From contig NC_059290.1 in NCBI RefSeq assembly GCF_017591435.1, positions 1,326,725-1,390,724 of the forward strand: DNA of 64,000 bases, in the 5' to 3' direction. A program made the position numbers and the translations under genes. Origin of the DNA: Portunus trituberculatus (taxonomy: Eukaryota; Arthropoda; Malacostraca; Decapoda; Portunidae). The notes under the pieces were generated by a model. That model saw only the letters and a program-made list of their open reading frames with translations, ran no database searches and was not told the origin of the DNA. This document shows, piece after piece, positions 1-12,340 of the stretch (the first letter of the stretch is position 1; each line of letters opens with the position of its first letter).

Positions 1-307
1 CGTGCCTACACTGCTGTTAACTTTGGGGAATCATCTATGAAAATTTACCAATCAGATTCACTGCCTGTTTCTCTATGATATTTTGAGTGAAGCCATACAA
101 ATCTTTACATCATTATGACAATCTAAGTATCGTTGGTTAAGTAAGACGTGCTTTCATATTTTGCAATACATCAGTATTTTCAAGGCTCTCTCCCATAATT
201 CAGCTAGACATCAGACTATCCGCAGTGCCACCGTAACTCATGTGGCATTGTCGATTGCCTGATGCTGGGGAGCCTCGAGCTGGTCATTTAGTGTCACATT
301 TCCACAG

Positions 308-1489
308 ATGGTGTTGCCTTTGCTGAGTCAAGGATTTGGCGTGATCTTTTCCCGCTACCTACTGCAGGAGGGCACCTCCTCCAGTCTCAACTTCTGGCTC
401 TTCAACGCTCACTCATGTCTATGGAATGTGATGGGGCTGATGGTGAGGCCGTTGACGCAGGAGTTTGGGTGGAGACCAATGGCCATAACTGGGGTGCTGC
501 TGGCCTTCATGGCCCTCTTGCTCTCCGCCTTCACGCCCTCGCCGGTGTTCCTCTTCTTCTCCTTCTCCCTGCTGTCAGGTCAGGTCAGAACACAGGGCGT
601 GTGACGCTAATGAGAGGCAAGTCGCTTGTCGTGAAGCACGTGATGTGTCTCGCTAGCTGATACTTTCCGGTCGGCAGGCACGGGTGGCGGCTTGGTGATC
701 GGCATGACCTACATCATCGTGCCATCCTACTTCAACCGGAGGCGCGGCATGGCCAACGCTGTGATGATGGCGGGCGTGTGCATAGGGCAGATGGTGGGCC
801 CGCCCTTTCTGCGCTTCCTGCAAGACGAGTACGGCTTCCAGGGTGCAACGCTCATCCTGTCTGGCATCATCCTCAACTGCTGCGTGGGCGCCGCCTTCTA
901 CCACCCTGTCGAGTGGCACTTGAAGCCGCCGCTTCAACCTGCAAGCCCACCTTGCACAGAGCCTGCAGCTAAGGACTCCAGGCAGATTGAGAGTTGCGGC
1001 GAGGAGGATGAGTGGGTAGGTCTAGTGGCGCACATGCGGGGCAGAGGTGAGGATGGTACGCAGAGGGACAGAGAGAAATCAAAAAGTACGAAACAAGATG
1101 TAGTAGAGCTAAAGCCAGACAGTGATGTGCCTCAGCAAGGTGTAGGCCTAAGGATGTTGGTGAGGCGAGTGGCGCGCAACACCGTGGCAGACCTTGTCAT
1201 CCTTCGCTCACCGCGTGCCTTAATCATTGCCTTCGGCTCTACCTTCTTCATCATCGGATTTTATAATTTCATTATGATGGTTCCATTCGTCATGCAGATC
1301 GCCGGTCACAGCCTTGCGGACGCCGCAAATTGCATCTCTGCCTCAGCCTTTGCCAACCTGGTGATGCGCATACTGGGTTCAGTGCTCTCAGACTATGCCT
1401 GGTTCAACATGCGCCTCGCCTACATGGCTGGCCTGGCCTTCACTGCCACCTCCATCATGGGTAAGGCAACGTCTTACTTCCACAAATGT

Positions 1490-1556
<67 letters not shown>

Positions 1557-2445
1557 GTGCGTTCCTGCACACTTGAACTCTTCGTGTCCTCCCAAAGTGT
1601 TCCCGCTGCTGGAGTCGGTGCCGAGCATGATGGTGGTCATGACAACTTGGGGCATGGGCGTCGGCACCACCATGAGCCTCTTCAACCTTATCATGGTGAA
1701 ATTCATGGGGCTTGAAAACCTTCCGCCGATGTTTGGGGGAACCTCGCTCATTCTAGCTTCTGGCTTCCTTACCATTGGTCCTCTTGTAGGTGAGTCTTTC
1801 TCCTCCCTCAAGTGTTATATATATACCTGTATTATTTGCAATCACTGCCTGCCCAGCCCATTCCTTCATCTCACCTCTACGCTCTTTTTTCTTCTCATAT
1901 TTTTCCCTCTGATGCTCCTTTCCGCTCACCTCTTTCTGTATTTTACCTGTCCTTCAGCACGATAAGTCTCACCTGGACAGTTTCCGGAAACTATTCACAA
2001 ATAGTCAAATGGAATGTTTCTTCTTTTATGAGTGCAGGCAGAACTTTGGTCGTGGTAGGAGTTCCAGCTTGATTTTACTAATCTTTACGGTGTTACTATA
2101 TATATTTTTTTTTTTTTGTTTACAAGAATTTAGGTTTTTACATGACCTATATAAAGAAAAATAATTAGTTTACCTACAAAAGATGTGCATGGTTTGTGTT
2201 TGTCTGTGTACAAGACCTGTAGATTCTACCTCATCACTCAGTGTTACATCGCACCCTCCACCCGACCTGTCCTCACTGAACCCGGCACCCCTATAGGTCT
2301 GGTGCGGGACACGAGTGGCAGCTACCCAGTCAGTATGTGGGTCCTTTCTGGCTACGTCTACCTCGCCTTCTTCTTGTGGATGTTCATGCCAGCTGCCCAG
2401 GCGTACGACCGGCGCAAGATGGAGGCCGAAGCGGTGGCGTTGTAA
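308..2445 (+). CDS. Monocarboxylate-transporter-like protein (SLC16/MFS), copy A, exons 2-5; 5' partial
   Basis: Exons are 308-578, 678-1460, 1598-1789 and 2297-2445 (stop TAA 2443-2445), all joined by GT..AG introns with matching phases (1, 1, 1). The first exon, which in the second copy carries the SLC16 N-terminal signature, should lie left of the window. The reading shows many hydrophobic membrane segments in two groups, a loop with YFNRRRGMANAVMMAG after the fourth segment as in SLC16 proteins, and a long charged, poorly conserved central loop (about 950-1170). The family moves lactate, pyruvate or other small organic acids with protons across the plasma membrane; the substrate here cannot be told. 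The third intron is little more than an (AC)n run. There is no stop or frameshift in the exons, so it is probably a working gene. Copy B at 19054-26428 is its near twin. Confidence 0.85.
1492..1555. repeat. (AC)n microsatellite in SLC16 copy A intron 3
   Basis: An uninterrupted AC run fills most of the 137-bp intron. The same position in copy B holds two AC runs with about 4.3 kb of transposon sequence between them. Confidence 0.95.
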
Positions 2446-3075
2446 TCCAAAGACAGGATAAACCTCGTGTGGGGCTCGCTGTATGTCACAGCCTGCTGGG
2501 TGCTAATGTAAGAATGGCGGTGTTTTATTTTGTTGGTTTATAGTTTATCGTTCATAGGCGAATTTTGAGTTTACCTTTAAAATCTTCAGTTGCACCTGTG
2601 CAGTCAGTGGTCAGTGCGTGTCTTCATAAGATTATTGGTTATGAAAATTGCAGGTTACGTCTTTAGCAAACTTCTTTTTGAGCAGCGGTTCCTCAGATAT
2701 GACAGAAATATTATGCATAAAGCAAGGTGATATTACTACTAAAGGTTTGAAGTGCTGTGTCATACCATTCTTCACAAATGAAATTTGAACAAGCGTCTGA
2801 CAATGATGCCCGTTTGTCAGTGCTTGTTTCAGACCGTGACTTAACTGGCAAAAATATAGTTTGATATCATACGTGGTTAATGAGAGCAATTATTGGAGTA
2901 AATAGATATTCCAACCACTCATCCTTTCGTGACGTGACGTGACGTTTAACTCCGACCTAACAGTAACTACCCATTCAACCAGCAGTTCTGTCCTCTGCAA
3001 CTGAGTCTCTGCCTAAGTACGGCACTGCGAGGGGAGGAGTCAGACAGAAACAGGTTGCTGTATTGGAGTAGCGAG
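2446..3075 (+). other. 3' UTR and flank of SLC16 copy A, shared with copy B
   Basis: This stretch is about 98 percent identical by eye to 26429-27055, so the duplicated unit runs past the gene. The match ends on both sides at an (AC)n run. Open frames here are not supported as genes. Confidence 0.7.
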
Positions 3076-3455
3076 ACACACACACACACACACACACACA
3101 AATAGATAGATAGGTAGATAGACCAATTTTATTTACCACAAAACAATACTAACAAAAATAGTATCAACTAAACTTGGTCCAGATATATTGGAATCTGTAT
3201 GACATTAGTAGTGAATTATTCCAATAAAGAAAAAAAATAAAGCGAACTAGAAGAAAAAAAAGTACATGAACAGATAAAACATAATGAATACAACGAAACA
3301 CAAAAAAGAAAACACACAATAAAAGGAAAAGACAATAGATACACAAATAACATAAAACATCGTCTTCCATGAAGGAGCTCAGAAAATAAACCTAAAATTT
3401 TTACTAATACTAGAAATTCATAATATAAAAGCATAAGAAAGCGACGAGAAGAGCG
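3076..3455. repeat. (AC)n followed by A-rich interspersed repeat fragment
   Basis: After a short AC run comes a GATA-rich piece and a TTTATT.ACCACAA segment. Similar segments start at about 10911 and 39285, again next to simple repeats, so this is probably one end of a dispersed repeat. The rest is A-rich with no gene signal. The last four bases (AGCG, 3452-3455) are the left target-site copy of the gypsy element. Confidence 0.5.
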
Positions 3456-4719
3456 TGTAGTATTCTCTGACTAGCCAAGACACGGATGGAGAGGTAAACC
3501 AGAGATGTTCATTACTGCTGTTTATTATTGTATACACAAGCGAGCGGAGATGAGTCGAGCGGTGCGTATGTCCCGGAGTTTCGGTGCTGATTGGCGAGTC
3601 CTCGGCTGAACATCCGGCTCGTGACCTCACACCATCCAGCTGGGGTCAGGTCACTGCGCTTGGCCCGGCTTAGAAGGGATTCGGCGTAGTGCGTGGAATC
3701 CCCGAGCCGTGCCGCACCTATAGTCCGACACAAATATGAAGGCCGCTGAGGGGAGACCTATCGGGAATTCCCCGGTTGCGGCGTCGCCAAACGTCGCAGC
3801 CCCAATTATAGGATTAACACTGAAGTGTGGAGAAACGCCCATCTCTCTCTCTCTCTCTGTGGTTTGTTACTACTTCCTCCTGTTTCTTATTACTATATAG
3901 TTCTCTCATGCATGTGTGTGTGTGTGTGTGAGATCCTACTTGCGCGAGTCTTTCAACAGTTTACGTATTGGTTCTCTTGTGACGCGGCATACACACACTC
4001 TCTCTCTCTCTCTCTCTCTAAAATAGACAAGTAGACATGCATCTTTTTTGCTGTTTTATTTTACTCTTTTTCCACACCACCCATGAGGTAAGAGTTAAGG
4101 TGCGTTTTTTTTTTTTTATAGAGGTTTTACCCTGTAGGCATAATCCTCTCTCAGCTATTTAATCAGACAGTTCTTCGTCAGAAGTGTCCTCCACATTGAT
4201 AATAAAAGAATCCTCTAAGCAGAACTTGTTGACGCTGTAAATAATTAATTTCTCTTGACTATGAAGGTTGCGATGGCGAGTAGCGCGGACGAGATATTCA
4301 CCTTCCATCCTGAGCGACAGGGAGGGGAGGAGTGACTCGATTTGACCTGGGGATTATCAGCGGTCAGGGAGGTTGACCTCACCCATGTCCAACCTTGAAA
4401 AGTAGCAACGCTGGAGAGCAGTGGTGCTACATTTTGTGGTATCTATACAAAATCATTGTCTTCATTACACTAAAACAATATTCAAAGCTCTCTGTACATC
4501 CTTATTAGAAATTTAGAGGAATACACTTTTATGACGGTTCATTAAGATGTAAGTTAATAATGAGATCGAAACATGTGCTACGATGCTTGGCGACGCCGCA
4601 GCCGGGGAATCCCCGTTAGGTCTCCCCTCAGCGGCCTTCATATTTGAGTCGGACTATAGTCCAGCTGTTCTCAGGTAGTTCCACACCTGGGCCGGATTAG
4701 CGTGGCGGAAGTAGTAGTG

Positions 4720-4774
<55 letters not shown>

Positions 4775-4812
4775 CAGTAGTAGTAGTAGCAGTAGTAGTG
4801 TGGTTCTCTACA
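3456..4812 (-). repeat. 3' LTR of Ty3/gypsy element (interrupted by a MITE)
   Basis: It starts TGTAGTATTC and ends CTACA, matching the LTR at 8889-9293. Removing the 936-bp insertion leaves 421 bp. AGCG before it and AGCG after the other LTR (9294-9297) form a 4-bp target-site duplication. Just inside (4813-4835) lies a run that reads GGGGAGGGGGT on the minus strand, a fitting polypurine tract, which fixes this as the 3' LTR of a minus-strand element. A (TAG)n array sits in its end. Confidence 0.9.
3721..4656. mobile_element. Nonautonomous DNA transposon (MITE) with TA target duplication, inside the gypsy LTR
   Basis: The ends form inverted repeats of about 70 bp: 3721-3790 reads TAGTCCGACACAAATATG and onward, and 4587-4656 is its near-perfect reverse complement. 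TA precedes (3719-3720) and follows (4657-4658). The other LTR keeps the empty site, ACCTAGTCCAG at about 9150, with a single TA. This points to the Tc1/mariner superfamily by its TA duplication. There is no transposase frame inside, so it must have been moved in trans. Confidence 0.9.
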
Positions 4813-7600
4813 GTACACCCCCTCCCCAAAGAAGGAAAAAAAAAAAACGAGGCATAAGGGGCGTAGCAAGGAGCCTCTAAGAGGCCTGGAAAAAGTGGGT
4901 GATGACGCCGGGAGAAGTGACAGGGGGAGGAGATGGGGGCTGGGAGACAGGCGGAGTGGGTGGCGGTGGTTGGGTGCTTGCCGGCGGCTCCTGGTCTGCC
5001 AGGGGGCGAGGTGAGGACGCCGGCCCCGACGAGGAGGGGATCCCCGCGGTGGCGCCCGCGGCGGCAGGCAGCACGGTACCACCTCCCTGGGGTGAAAAAG
5101 GCGCAAGGGCTCCGCCGCGGGAGGAAGGTGCTGCTGTGGGAGCAGGGGCGGCGCCGTGGGCGGAGCAGGAGACAGGTGAGCCGCCTTCACCCGGTCCCAC
5201 GAAGCGACGTACGGACGGCCCTTAATCTCGAGGGTGACGTATTTCTCGCCCCTGTGCAGCACACGATATGGGCCCCCATACGGCGGCTGGAAAGGCCCTG
5301 TGGTAGCGCCAGTCCTCAGGAAGACAGCTGCCGCGTCACGGAGGTCCGCCGGGAAGTGGGTGGGGCGGGAGGGGGGATGGACGAGGAGGAGTGGGCCGGA
5401 GGTTCGCCATAGCCTGCCGCAACACCGGAAGGAAGGCCAGAGCGTGTCCCACGGGCGGCCCAGGTGCCGCGAATTGGCCAGGAAGCCTCAAGTCCTCCCC
5501 GTAGACCAGCTCCGCCGGCGTGTGATGCAAGTCCTCCTTCTCCGTGGCCCTCCAGGTCAGCAGGATGATCGGGAGGGCGTCAACCCAGCCACCAGGATGG
5601 GGGAGGGCGCGAATCGCCTCCTTGAGACGCCGGTGAAAGCACTCCACCATCCCGTTGGCCTGTGGATGATAGGCTGTGGTGCGTTGGCGCGACGTGCCGA
5701 GGAAGGCCATGAGCTCACCCCAGGCGTGAGACTCAAACTGCACCCCCTGGTCGGTGATGATGGTGACCGGCGCCCCGAAGTTTGACACCCACCCCGAGAG
5801 GAAGTGGGCGGCCGTACACTCCGCCGTGCTGTCAGGCATCGGAATCGCGGTACCCCAGCGTGTGGTCCGGTCTACACAGGTGAGGAGGTACCGGTGGCCG
5901 CGGCAAGGTGGAAGGGGGCCAACCAGATCTATGTGGACTGTGTGGAAGCGTTCCGTGGGTGTGGGGATGGTCTGCAGTGGCGTGCGGGTGTGGCGGTGAG
6001 TCTTGGCGGCCTGGCAAGGAAGGCAGGTACGGACCCACTCTTTAACTTCCTTCCTCATTCCTGGCCAGACCGCCCGCCTGCTGATGATGCGGTGCGTCCC
6101 CAAGATGCCAGGATGGTTGAGAGAGTGGTAGTGGCGGAAGATCTGCTGGCGGAACGGCCGCGGCACATATGGGCGTGCCTGCCCGCACGACACATCGCAC
6201 CAGAGTTGCCGTGGAGAGTCGGGGAGCTGTTGCTGAACGAGCTGCAGTGATGTGGGCCCCTCAAGCAGTGCCTGTAGCTCCGGGTCGTCCTCTTGCGCTG
6301 CCGCCACCGCTTCGTAGTCCAAAGGTGGAGGACGAGACAGGGCGGCGACCATGCAGCAAGGAGCGTCGACACGGGAGAGAATATCGGCCACTGTGTTTTC
6401 CTCCCCCCGAATGTGCCTGAGGTCCGTGGTGAACTCAGAGATGAAGGCGAGCTGCCTACACACTCGGGAGGTGAAGTTGTCGCCCGTCTGGGCCATGGCG
6501 TGAGTTAACGGCTTGTGGTCTGTGAGCACGTGGAACTCACGGCCCTCCAGGAAGTGGCGAAAGTGACGCACGGCCTCGTACACTGCCAAGAGCTCCCTGT
6601 AAAAGGCGCTGTAGGAGCGCTGAGCCGGTTCCAACCGCTTGGTAAAGAAGGCAACCGGCCTGAGCTCTCCGGCGACTTCCTGCTGTAGCACCGCGCCCAC
6701 AGCTTTCGCCGACGCGTCCGTGGAGAGCACCGTTGGGGCGTGGGGGACTGGGTAGGCGAGGCGGGTCAGGGAGACGAGCCGGCGCTTGATGGCTTGAAAA
6801 GCGCGCTCTGCCTGTTGCCCCCAGTCCAGGGGCTTAGGTGAGTTCTTCTTAACGCTCGGGGCGGGTCATGGCGTTAAGGTCCTTGTAATCCCCGCAAGCC
6901 CGCCATTCTCCATCCTGAGCCTTGGGCACCATGTGAAGTGGCGACGCCCAGTTGCTGTCAGACGGGCGCACAATGCCTTCCTCCAGCATGAGGTCAAACT
7001 CCTTGCGCGCAGCGTGAAGACGTTACGGGGGCAGCCGCTGGGGCCGAGCGAAGCACGGGGGACCAGTTGTCACGATGGAGTGCTGTACCCCGTGTTGGAC
7101 CCGAGGCGGGGCTGACTGTGGGGATGTAAGGAGGGGAAACTCCTGCAGGAGGGCCTCGAACTGCGTCGCTTGGCGGAGGGTTGTGAGGGACGGCGTCGGC
7201 TGCGCGCAGGGCTCCGCGTGGATGATAGTGGCCGAGGGCTGGTGTAGGAGGCATCTGCGGCGTGGATCCACCAGGAGGTCGTGAGCAGCGAGAAAATCCA
7301 CCCCCAGGATTACCTGCTCCACGGGAAACGGCTGCCGGGCAGGAGGGCCACGCGACGCGTCTGGGTCCCATACGTCGCGATCGGGGTGCGGTTTGCGGCC
7401 AGGAGGTCGTACGCCGTACGGGGTTGGGCGCGGCGGTCAGTGTCCGCTGCCGGAACCACACTCACCTCTGCCCCGGAATCCACCAGAAAACGGGCCCCGG
7501 AGCAAATGTCTCACCCAGAGAAGCGGGCGCTGGCTGGCGGGAAACTACTCTGGGTGCTGCGGCGGAGGTGACGGCGCAGGGGAGTCAGAAGAGCTGGGAG
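4813..7600 (-). pseudogene. pol: Gypsy pol remnant: protease, RT fragment, RNase H, integrase
   Basis: Read on the minus strand from the right: a retropepsin with LVDSGAEVS (about 7450-7480) and ILGVDFLAAHDLL (about 7270-7310); the start of reverse transcriptase with WASPLHMVPK and GDYKDLNA (about 6870-6960); then the RNase H region with STDASAKAVGAVLQQ (about 6685-6730); then integrase with its H-C zinc module, DLVGPLP, ITDQGVQF and a final E in ANGMVECFHRR, so the D,D,E triad is present. The RT palm with its catalytic aspartates is missing between about 6865 and 6845, where the frame also breaks. A second frame change near 5340 separates the integrase C-terminal part (GEKYVTLEIKGRPYV, about 5210-5260). 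It cannot be active by itself. Confidence 0.85.
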
Positions 7601-8854
7601 CTGGTTGACGGGGCCCCGGCGGCGGGACCAAGGCAAAGCCCTCCGCGGGCTGCGGAGGAGCGGGCGGCCAGTAGGGGTGCCTGGCACCGACCGAAGGCTG
7701 CGAAGGGGCGCGTCCAGTTAGCGGAAGCCCGGCCACCAGTAGGCTGCAGACGTGATGGAGAAGACGGCCATCCCGGGACCGCTGCTTCGCCGGCGGGGCC
7801 GACGTGTGGGCGACAGTAGGCCGTCCAGAGGACGCGGGCGCGTCATGACCGCCCATGAAACACTGCGGGGCCAGCGGCGGAGGCGGTGCAGGTTCCGTGG
7901 GGCCCCGGACAGGCTGTACAGCTGGCGGAGACAAGGCGGAGATAGGACGGCGGGGCAACGGGTCGGGGCAAAGACGAGGAAGAGAGGCGGGGGCGGGCAA
8001 TGGTGTTAGCGGCCCCGCCTGCCCGTTTCCTGGCGGGCCAAGCACATGGCGGTCGGCAGCTGTGTGCCTCCTCCCCGAAACGCCTGTGATAGAAACAGAC
8101 CCCAGCGTCCGTCTGGGTAGGAGAGCGGACGAGTAGAGCTTCCAGGCGCCGCAGGAAGGCCTCCACCGAAGCAAGGCGGGTCTCAGTGGAGCTGGGCACT
8201 GCAGCCAGGGTGGGTTACGGCGAGCCCCGAGGTCACCGCCGCCTGTTGCTGGAGGACATGGAAAGAGAGAGATTCCGCTGGTGCGGTTGGCTGGTCCGTC
8301 GGGGCAGCAGCACTGACGGCGCACAGGCAGGCCGGGGCGGGGTCTGCTGGGGGCGACACCACGTGGGCCTCGTGCACTCTGTCCACGAGGGCCGAGAATT
8401 CCTCCAAGGAGAGGGCCTGTGGGGCAGCCGCCAGCTGGAGACGGACAGGCTGCGGCAGGAGAGAGGAGAGTTTGTGGCGCACCATCTCCTCCGACCACGG
8501 GAACTTTGCCGCTCTGTTCAGGGCGGACAACCTTGCCAGGAGTGCCGACGGGCGGCCGCCCTCATACCGAGCTGAGTTAAGTGCGGCGAAACAGGCTTCA
8601 CGGGACCGCCCAAAAGCCCCCGTGATGGCCGACTTAAGGCCGCCATACCTGTCTGCTTCAGGCAGGTTGGAGAGGACACTGTACAGACGAGCGACCACTT
8701 CTGAGGGGAGTGCCCGGACAACCGCCTGTTATCGCTGGAGGTCAGGGAGGTCCGCGCCTGCCCACACAGCTTCGAGGTGCAGGAACCAGGCCTCGACATC
8801 ATAGGTGAAGGGCGGCACACGCAATATGTCACTGAATGCACTGCACTGCTCCAT
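7601..8854 (-). pseudogene. gag: Gypsy gag remnant
   Basis: A likely start ATG lies at 8854-8852 (minus), 34 bp inside the 5' LTR. Capsid-like sequence follows, including RLYSVLSNLPEADRYGGLK and LSSLLPQPVRLQLAAAPQA (about 8390-8700), typical of Ty3/gypsy capsids in arthropods. An in-frame TAA at about 8729 and later frame changes break the gene. The rest, towards the protease, is proline-rich and hard to follow. Confidence 0.75.
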
Positions 8855-8875
8855 CACACGTCAAGGCTACACCCT

Positions 8876-8886
8876 CGGGGTCACCA
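8876..8886 (-). other. Primer binding site of the gypsy element, matching tRNA-Trp
   Basis: Two bases inside the 5' LTR the minus strand reads TGGTGACCCCG. This is the exact complement of the last 11 bases (with CCA added) of the tRNA-Trp gene found in this same window at 29612-29683. The match ends after 11 bases. Use of tRNA-Trp as primer is inferred. Confidence 0.7.
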
Positions 8887-8888
8887 AA

Positions 8889-9293
8889 TGTAGTATTCTC
8901 TGACTAGCCAAGACGCGGATGGAGAGGTAAACCAGAGATGTTCATTACTGCTGTTTATTATTGTATACACAAGCGAGCGGAGATGAGTCGAGCGGTGCGT
9001 ATGTCCCAGGAGTTTCGGTGCTGATTGGCGAGTCCTCGGCTGAACATCCAGTCCGTGACCTCACACCATCCAGCTGGGGTCAGGTCACTGCACCTGGCCC
9101 GTCTTAGAAGGGGATCAGCGTTGTGCGTGGAATCTCCGGGCCGTGCCGCACCTAGTCCAGCTGTTCTCATGTATATAGTTCCACACCTGGGCCGGATTAG
9201 CGTGGTGGAAGTAGTAGTGGTATAGTAGTAGTAGTAGTAATAGTAGTAGTAGTAGCAGTAGTAGTAGTAGCAGTAGTAGTTTGTTTCACTACA
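8889..9293 (-). repeat. 5' LTR of Ty3/gypsy element
   Basis: This 405-bp copy starts TGTAGTATTC and ends CACTACA. It is uninterrupted and about 93 percent like the other LTR by eye, ignoring the MITE and the unstable (TAG)n tract. The following AGCG completes the target-site duplication. Confidence 0.9.
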
Positions 9294-9466
9294 AGCGACT
9301 GTATGCAAACACTCAAATATAAACTTATATAAGCGAAAATTAAACCGTTAGAAGACCACAGTTGCATTGAACATCTATAAGCCTAAGAAAATAAAACTAG
9401 TAAAACTAAGATACTACACTAATCATATAAAACGACAAAAATTACAAATATAAACCATATTCACTA

Positions 9467-9514
<48 letters not shown>

Positions 9515-9945
9515 GATAACTTGTCTTCAAAAACATTCACGTGACAGATGTGACTAACAATTGCACAATCTGTTCTTTCCAGAAATAATATTTCCATAAT
9601 AGTGGGTCGGAACTGTTGGCGTAGTGTGGAGGAGCGAGGACAGTTTGAATTTGCCCACTGGGGCAGTCTTTCTTCCAGGAGCAAGCGACCCCTTCCACGC
9701 CTATTCCAACGGTACTGCTGTGGTTACTCACTCATAGGTGCGTCCAACTTACTCATTCAACCTCTTTCACTTTGTTGTCGACGAAGTACTTCTCATGTAC
9801 TTCATAAAGGGTATGACTAAGTTATACATCTGTACTCTACCGGAATCTGATATCCACTACATATTCTTAAGTTTTGTAAGTGCCAGATGAACACCGTTAA
9901 TATTATTATGGATTGAATTGTGTACATAATGTGATGTTACGGGAT
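9294..9945. other. No gene seen; (GA)n at 9472-9512
   Basis: AT-rich sequence with one GA microsatellite. The small open frames show no family signature. Confidence 0.5.
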
Positions 9946-10915
9946 CATGACTAATGTGACTGGAATGGCGTGTGCTAGTGGGTCGTCCTCCATACCACGC
10001 CGCTCGCCTCACATGCTCGAGAGGAACTTGTGCTGCCTCTGCTTGATTAAGGCTTGCAGAAGCGGACAGCCTAGCTCAACTAGGCAGAAGTGGTTGGGAG
10101 TGGTTTTTCAGACGCCTAGCATCTGTTTAATGCACCACATGTACTGCCTGGTTACGGGTCTAATATCACCATTCAGCCACGATCCACAGCCGTACAGCAG
10201 GGTGGACGTCAGGGCTCTGCGTTTGATAATAAAATAAAAATAGAAAAAAAGCTTTCTTCGTTTTAACATGCCTAATGTGAGTATTAGAAGAGTCATTTAT
10301 CTGATTTTGGCTGTCATGGTAGTTCTGGGTGTGGCCAGCAGAACAGTGTCATCCATCAGGACCAGCACGTGTAGCCAGGCAAGAAACCCGTCTATGCGGC
10401 ATTTTCATTTGGTTAATGTGATCAAGTCATTAACAAATATAGTAAATAATGTACAGGATGTCGAAGATCCTTGACGTACACCTACAGTGGTAGTGACAAC
10501 TACTGTTCCCACAATGCACTCCGTAACTTAATACATTACAACAATAGCTCGTAACATAGTTATGCCACAACCCAATCTTTTTAGAACACTTAACAAAACA
10601 TTCCTTAGAACCTTATCATAAGCCTTCGTAAAATCAGCAAATGTTACAAAATGATTGAGTCTCTTTCTTCTGATGGTATCACAAACACATTATTGAACAG
10701 TGTGGTAATACTTAGTAGCCACTCCGCAGGCAGAGCTCAAAGCGCACCGGCCGGCGTCCTGTCGGACCTACACACCTTGATAGCCTTGATACGCCACGCC
10801 TCATCCTCGACCTCTTGCATAGATATGGGATCATCTAGCACGAGGATGTCTACTGCAGTTACTAATTCATTCATATCAGGTTGGTGTACATCACGCGAGT
10901 TACATTGACACAGAT
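9946..10915 (-). pseudogene. LINE reverse transcriptase fragment
   Basis: On the minus strand the pieces read in order: IKAIKVCRSDRTPAGAL (about 10740-10795), FADFTKAYDK (motif A, about 10613-10645), QGSSTSCTLFTIFVNDLI and VLVLMDDTVLLATPR (motifs B and C, about 10310-10480), then YGCGSWLNGDIRPVTRQYMW (about 10130-10200). These are the palm motifs of a non-LTR retrotransposon. The catalytic box is LMDD instead of YADD. Stops and frame changes break it. A GATA-rich end and a TTTATTGACCACAA segment follow at about 10905-10950. Confidence 0.8.
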
Positions 10916-11457
<542 letters not shown>

Positions 11458-11520
11458 TATAAGCCTGGCTAAATCCTCTGCAATAGAATAATATTCTACG
11501 ACCCACCTGACCAGACATAG

Positions 11521-11560
<40 letters not shown>

Positions 11561-11562
<2 letters not shown>

Positions 11563-11775
11563 CATTACTATTTCTTATCATGTACACGTTAAGATCAAAT
11601 CATAATTTCCCTTACAAGAACACAATGATTTCTTCTTCACAAACTCAAAATAATCAGTTCTGTGCCTCCACCTGCTTATCCTGTCAAGCACCCAACACTA
11701 CGCACCACACTACACCAGCGTATTGCTCAACACTGCAGTCTTGCATAACGTCTACACAAGCTGAACTGTTTTAAA
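11561..11775. repeat. Interspersed repeat copy next to (AC)n, shared with 27178-27370
   Basis: Both copies start just after an AC run and share segments such as CACCACACTACACC and TATTGCTCAACAC, with about 78 percent identity by eye. That is much lower than the 98 percent of the SLC16 3' flank that precedes the second copy, so this is more likely a dispersed repeat than part of the gene duplication. Confidence 0.5.
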
Positions 11776-12124
11776 TTTTTTATGCGTTTAAATCGCTCCT
11801 GGCAGGAAGTGGGGATGTATTGCTCTTTTGTGACAGTCAAGAGCATTGGAGTCACTGAAAAATGAGAACACAGCTCTCGAAGTTGGCAAGTGAGTTTTGT
11901 GTGGGCACGTTCTCATGTCGGCATTGAAGGCAACGAGAGAGCAGACGAAAGACGGCAATGACCTCCAGGGCAGCCTAACCTTGAAACAAATCAAGAGTAA
12001 AGTGAGACAAAAAAAAAAAATGCTGAAATACAGCAAAAGTGTGATAAAACTGATACACTCCATTATGTGAGAGTTATGAACGACACAACATTTGCGTATA
12101 AACATCATCGAGTGCTACGGAAAG

Positions 12125-12340
12125 ACTTTGTACAGTGGAACCACACGCTTTTGGGTCCAAGGAGTCCCCAAACACACGGGTTCGAATCCTGTCCACGGTC
12201 CGAGTTTTAGAAGGGCTTCCTTACTTATGGTAATGGTTTCCAAACAGGTAGGCTTTCGGATAGGAAGTACCCAAAAATACCTCCTTTAGCCCATAAATTT
12301 CTATGACAACCCCACATTGTATAAAAAAAAAAACAAACAA
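12125..12340 (+). mobile_element. tRNA-derived SINE with poly(A) tail
   Basis: The head holds a pol III B box (GGTTCGAATCC, about 12179-12189) in a tRNA-like context. The body continues to TTTAGCCCATAAATTTC and ends in an A run at about 12327. The same body is familiar from crustacean SINEs (recall, not a search). The head has decayed and the A box is unclear. Confidence 0.6.

Noticed and set aside
1..2445. Copy A of the SLC16-like gene as a pseudogene without exon 1
   Set aside because: All exons in view are intact and the window edge simply cuts it off before exon 1.
4877..8800. Plus-strand GC-rich open frames of 100-185 residues
   Set aside because: They are shadows of the minus-strand gypsy gag and pol.
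11561..11775. Continuation of the SLC16 gene duplication beyond the AC run
   Set aside because: Identity to 27178-27370 falls to about 78 percent from 98 percent, so an independent dispersed repeat is more likely; this is not fully settled.
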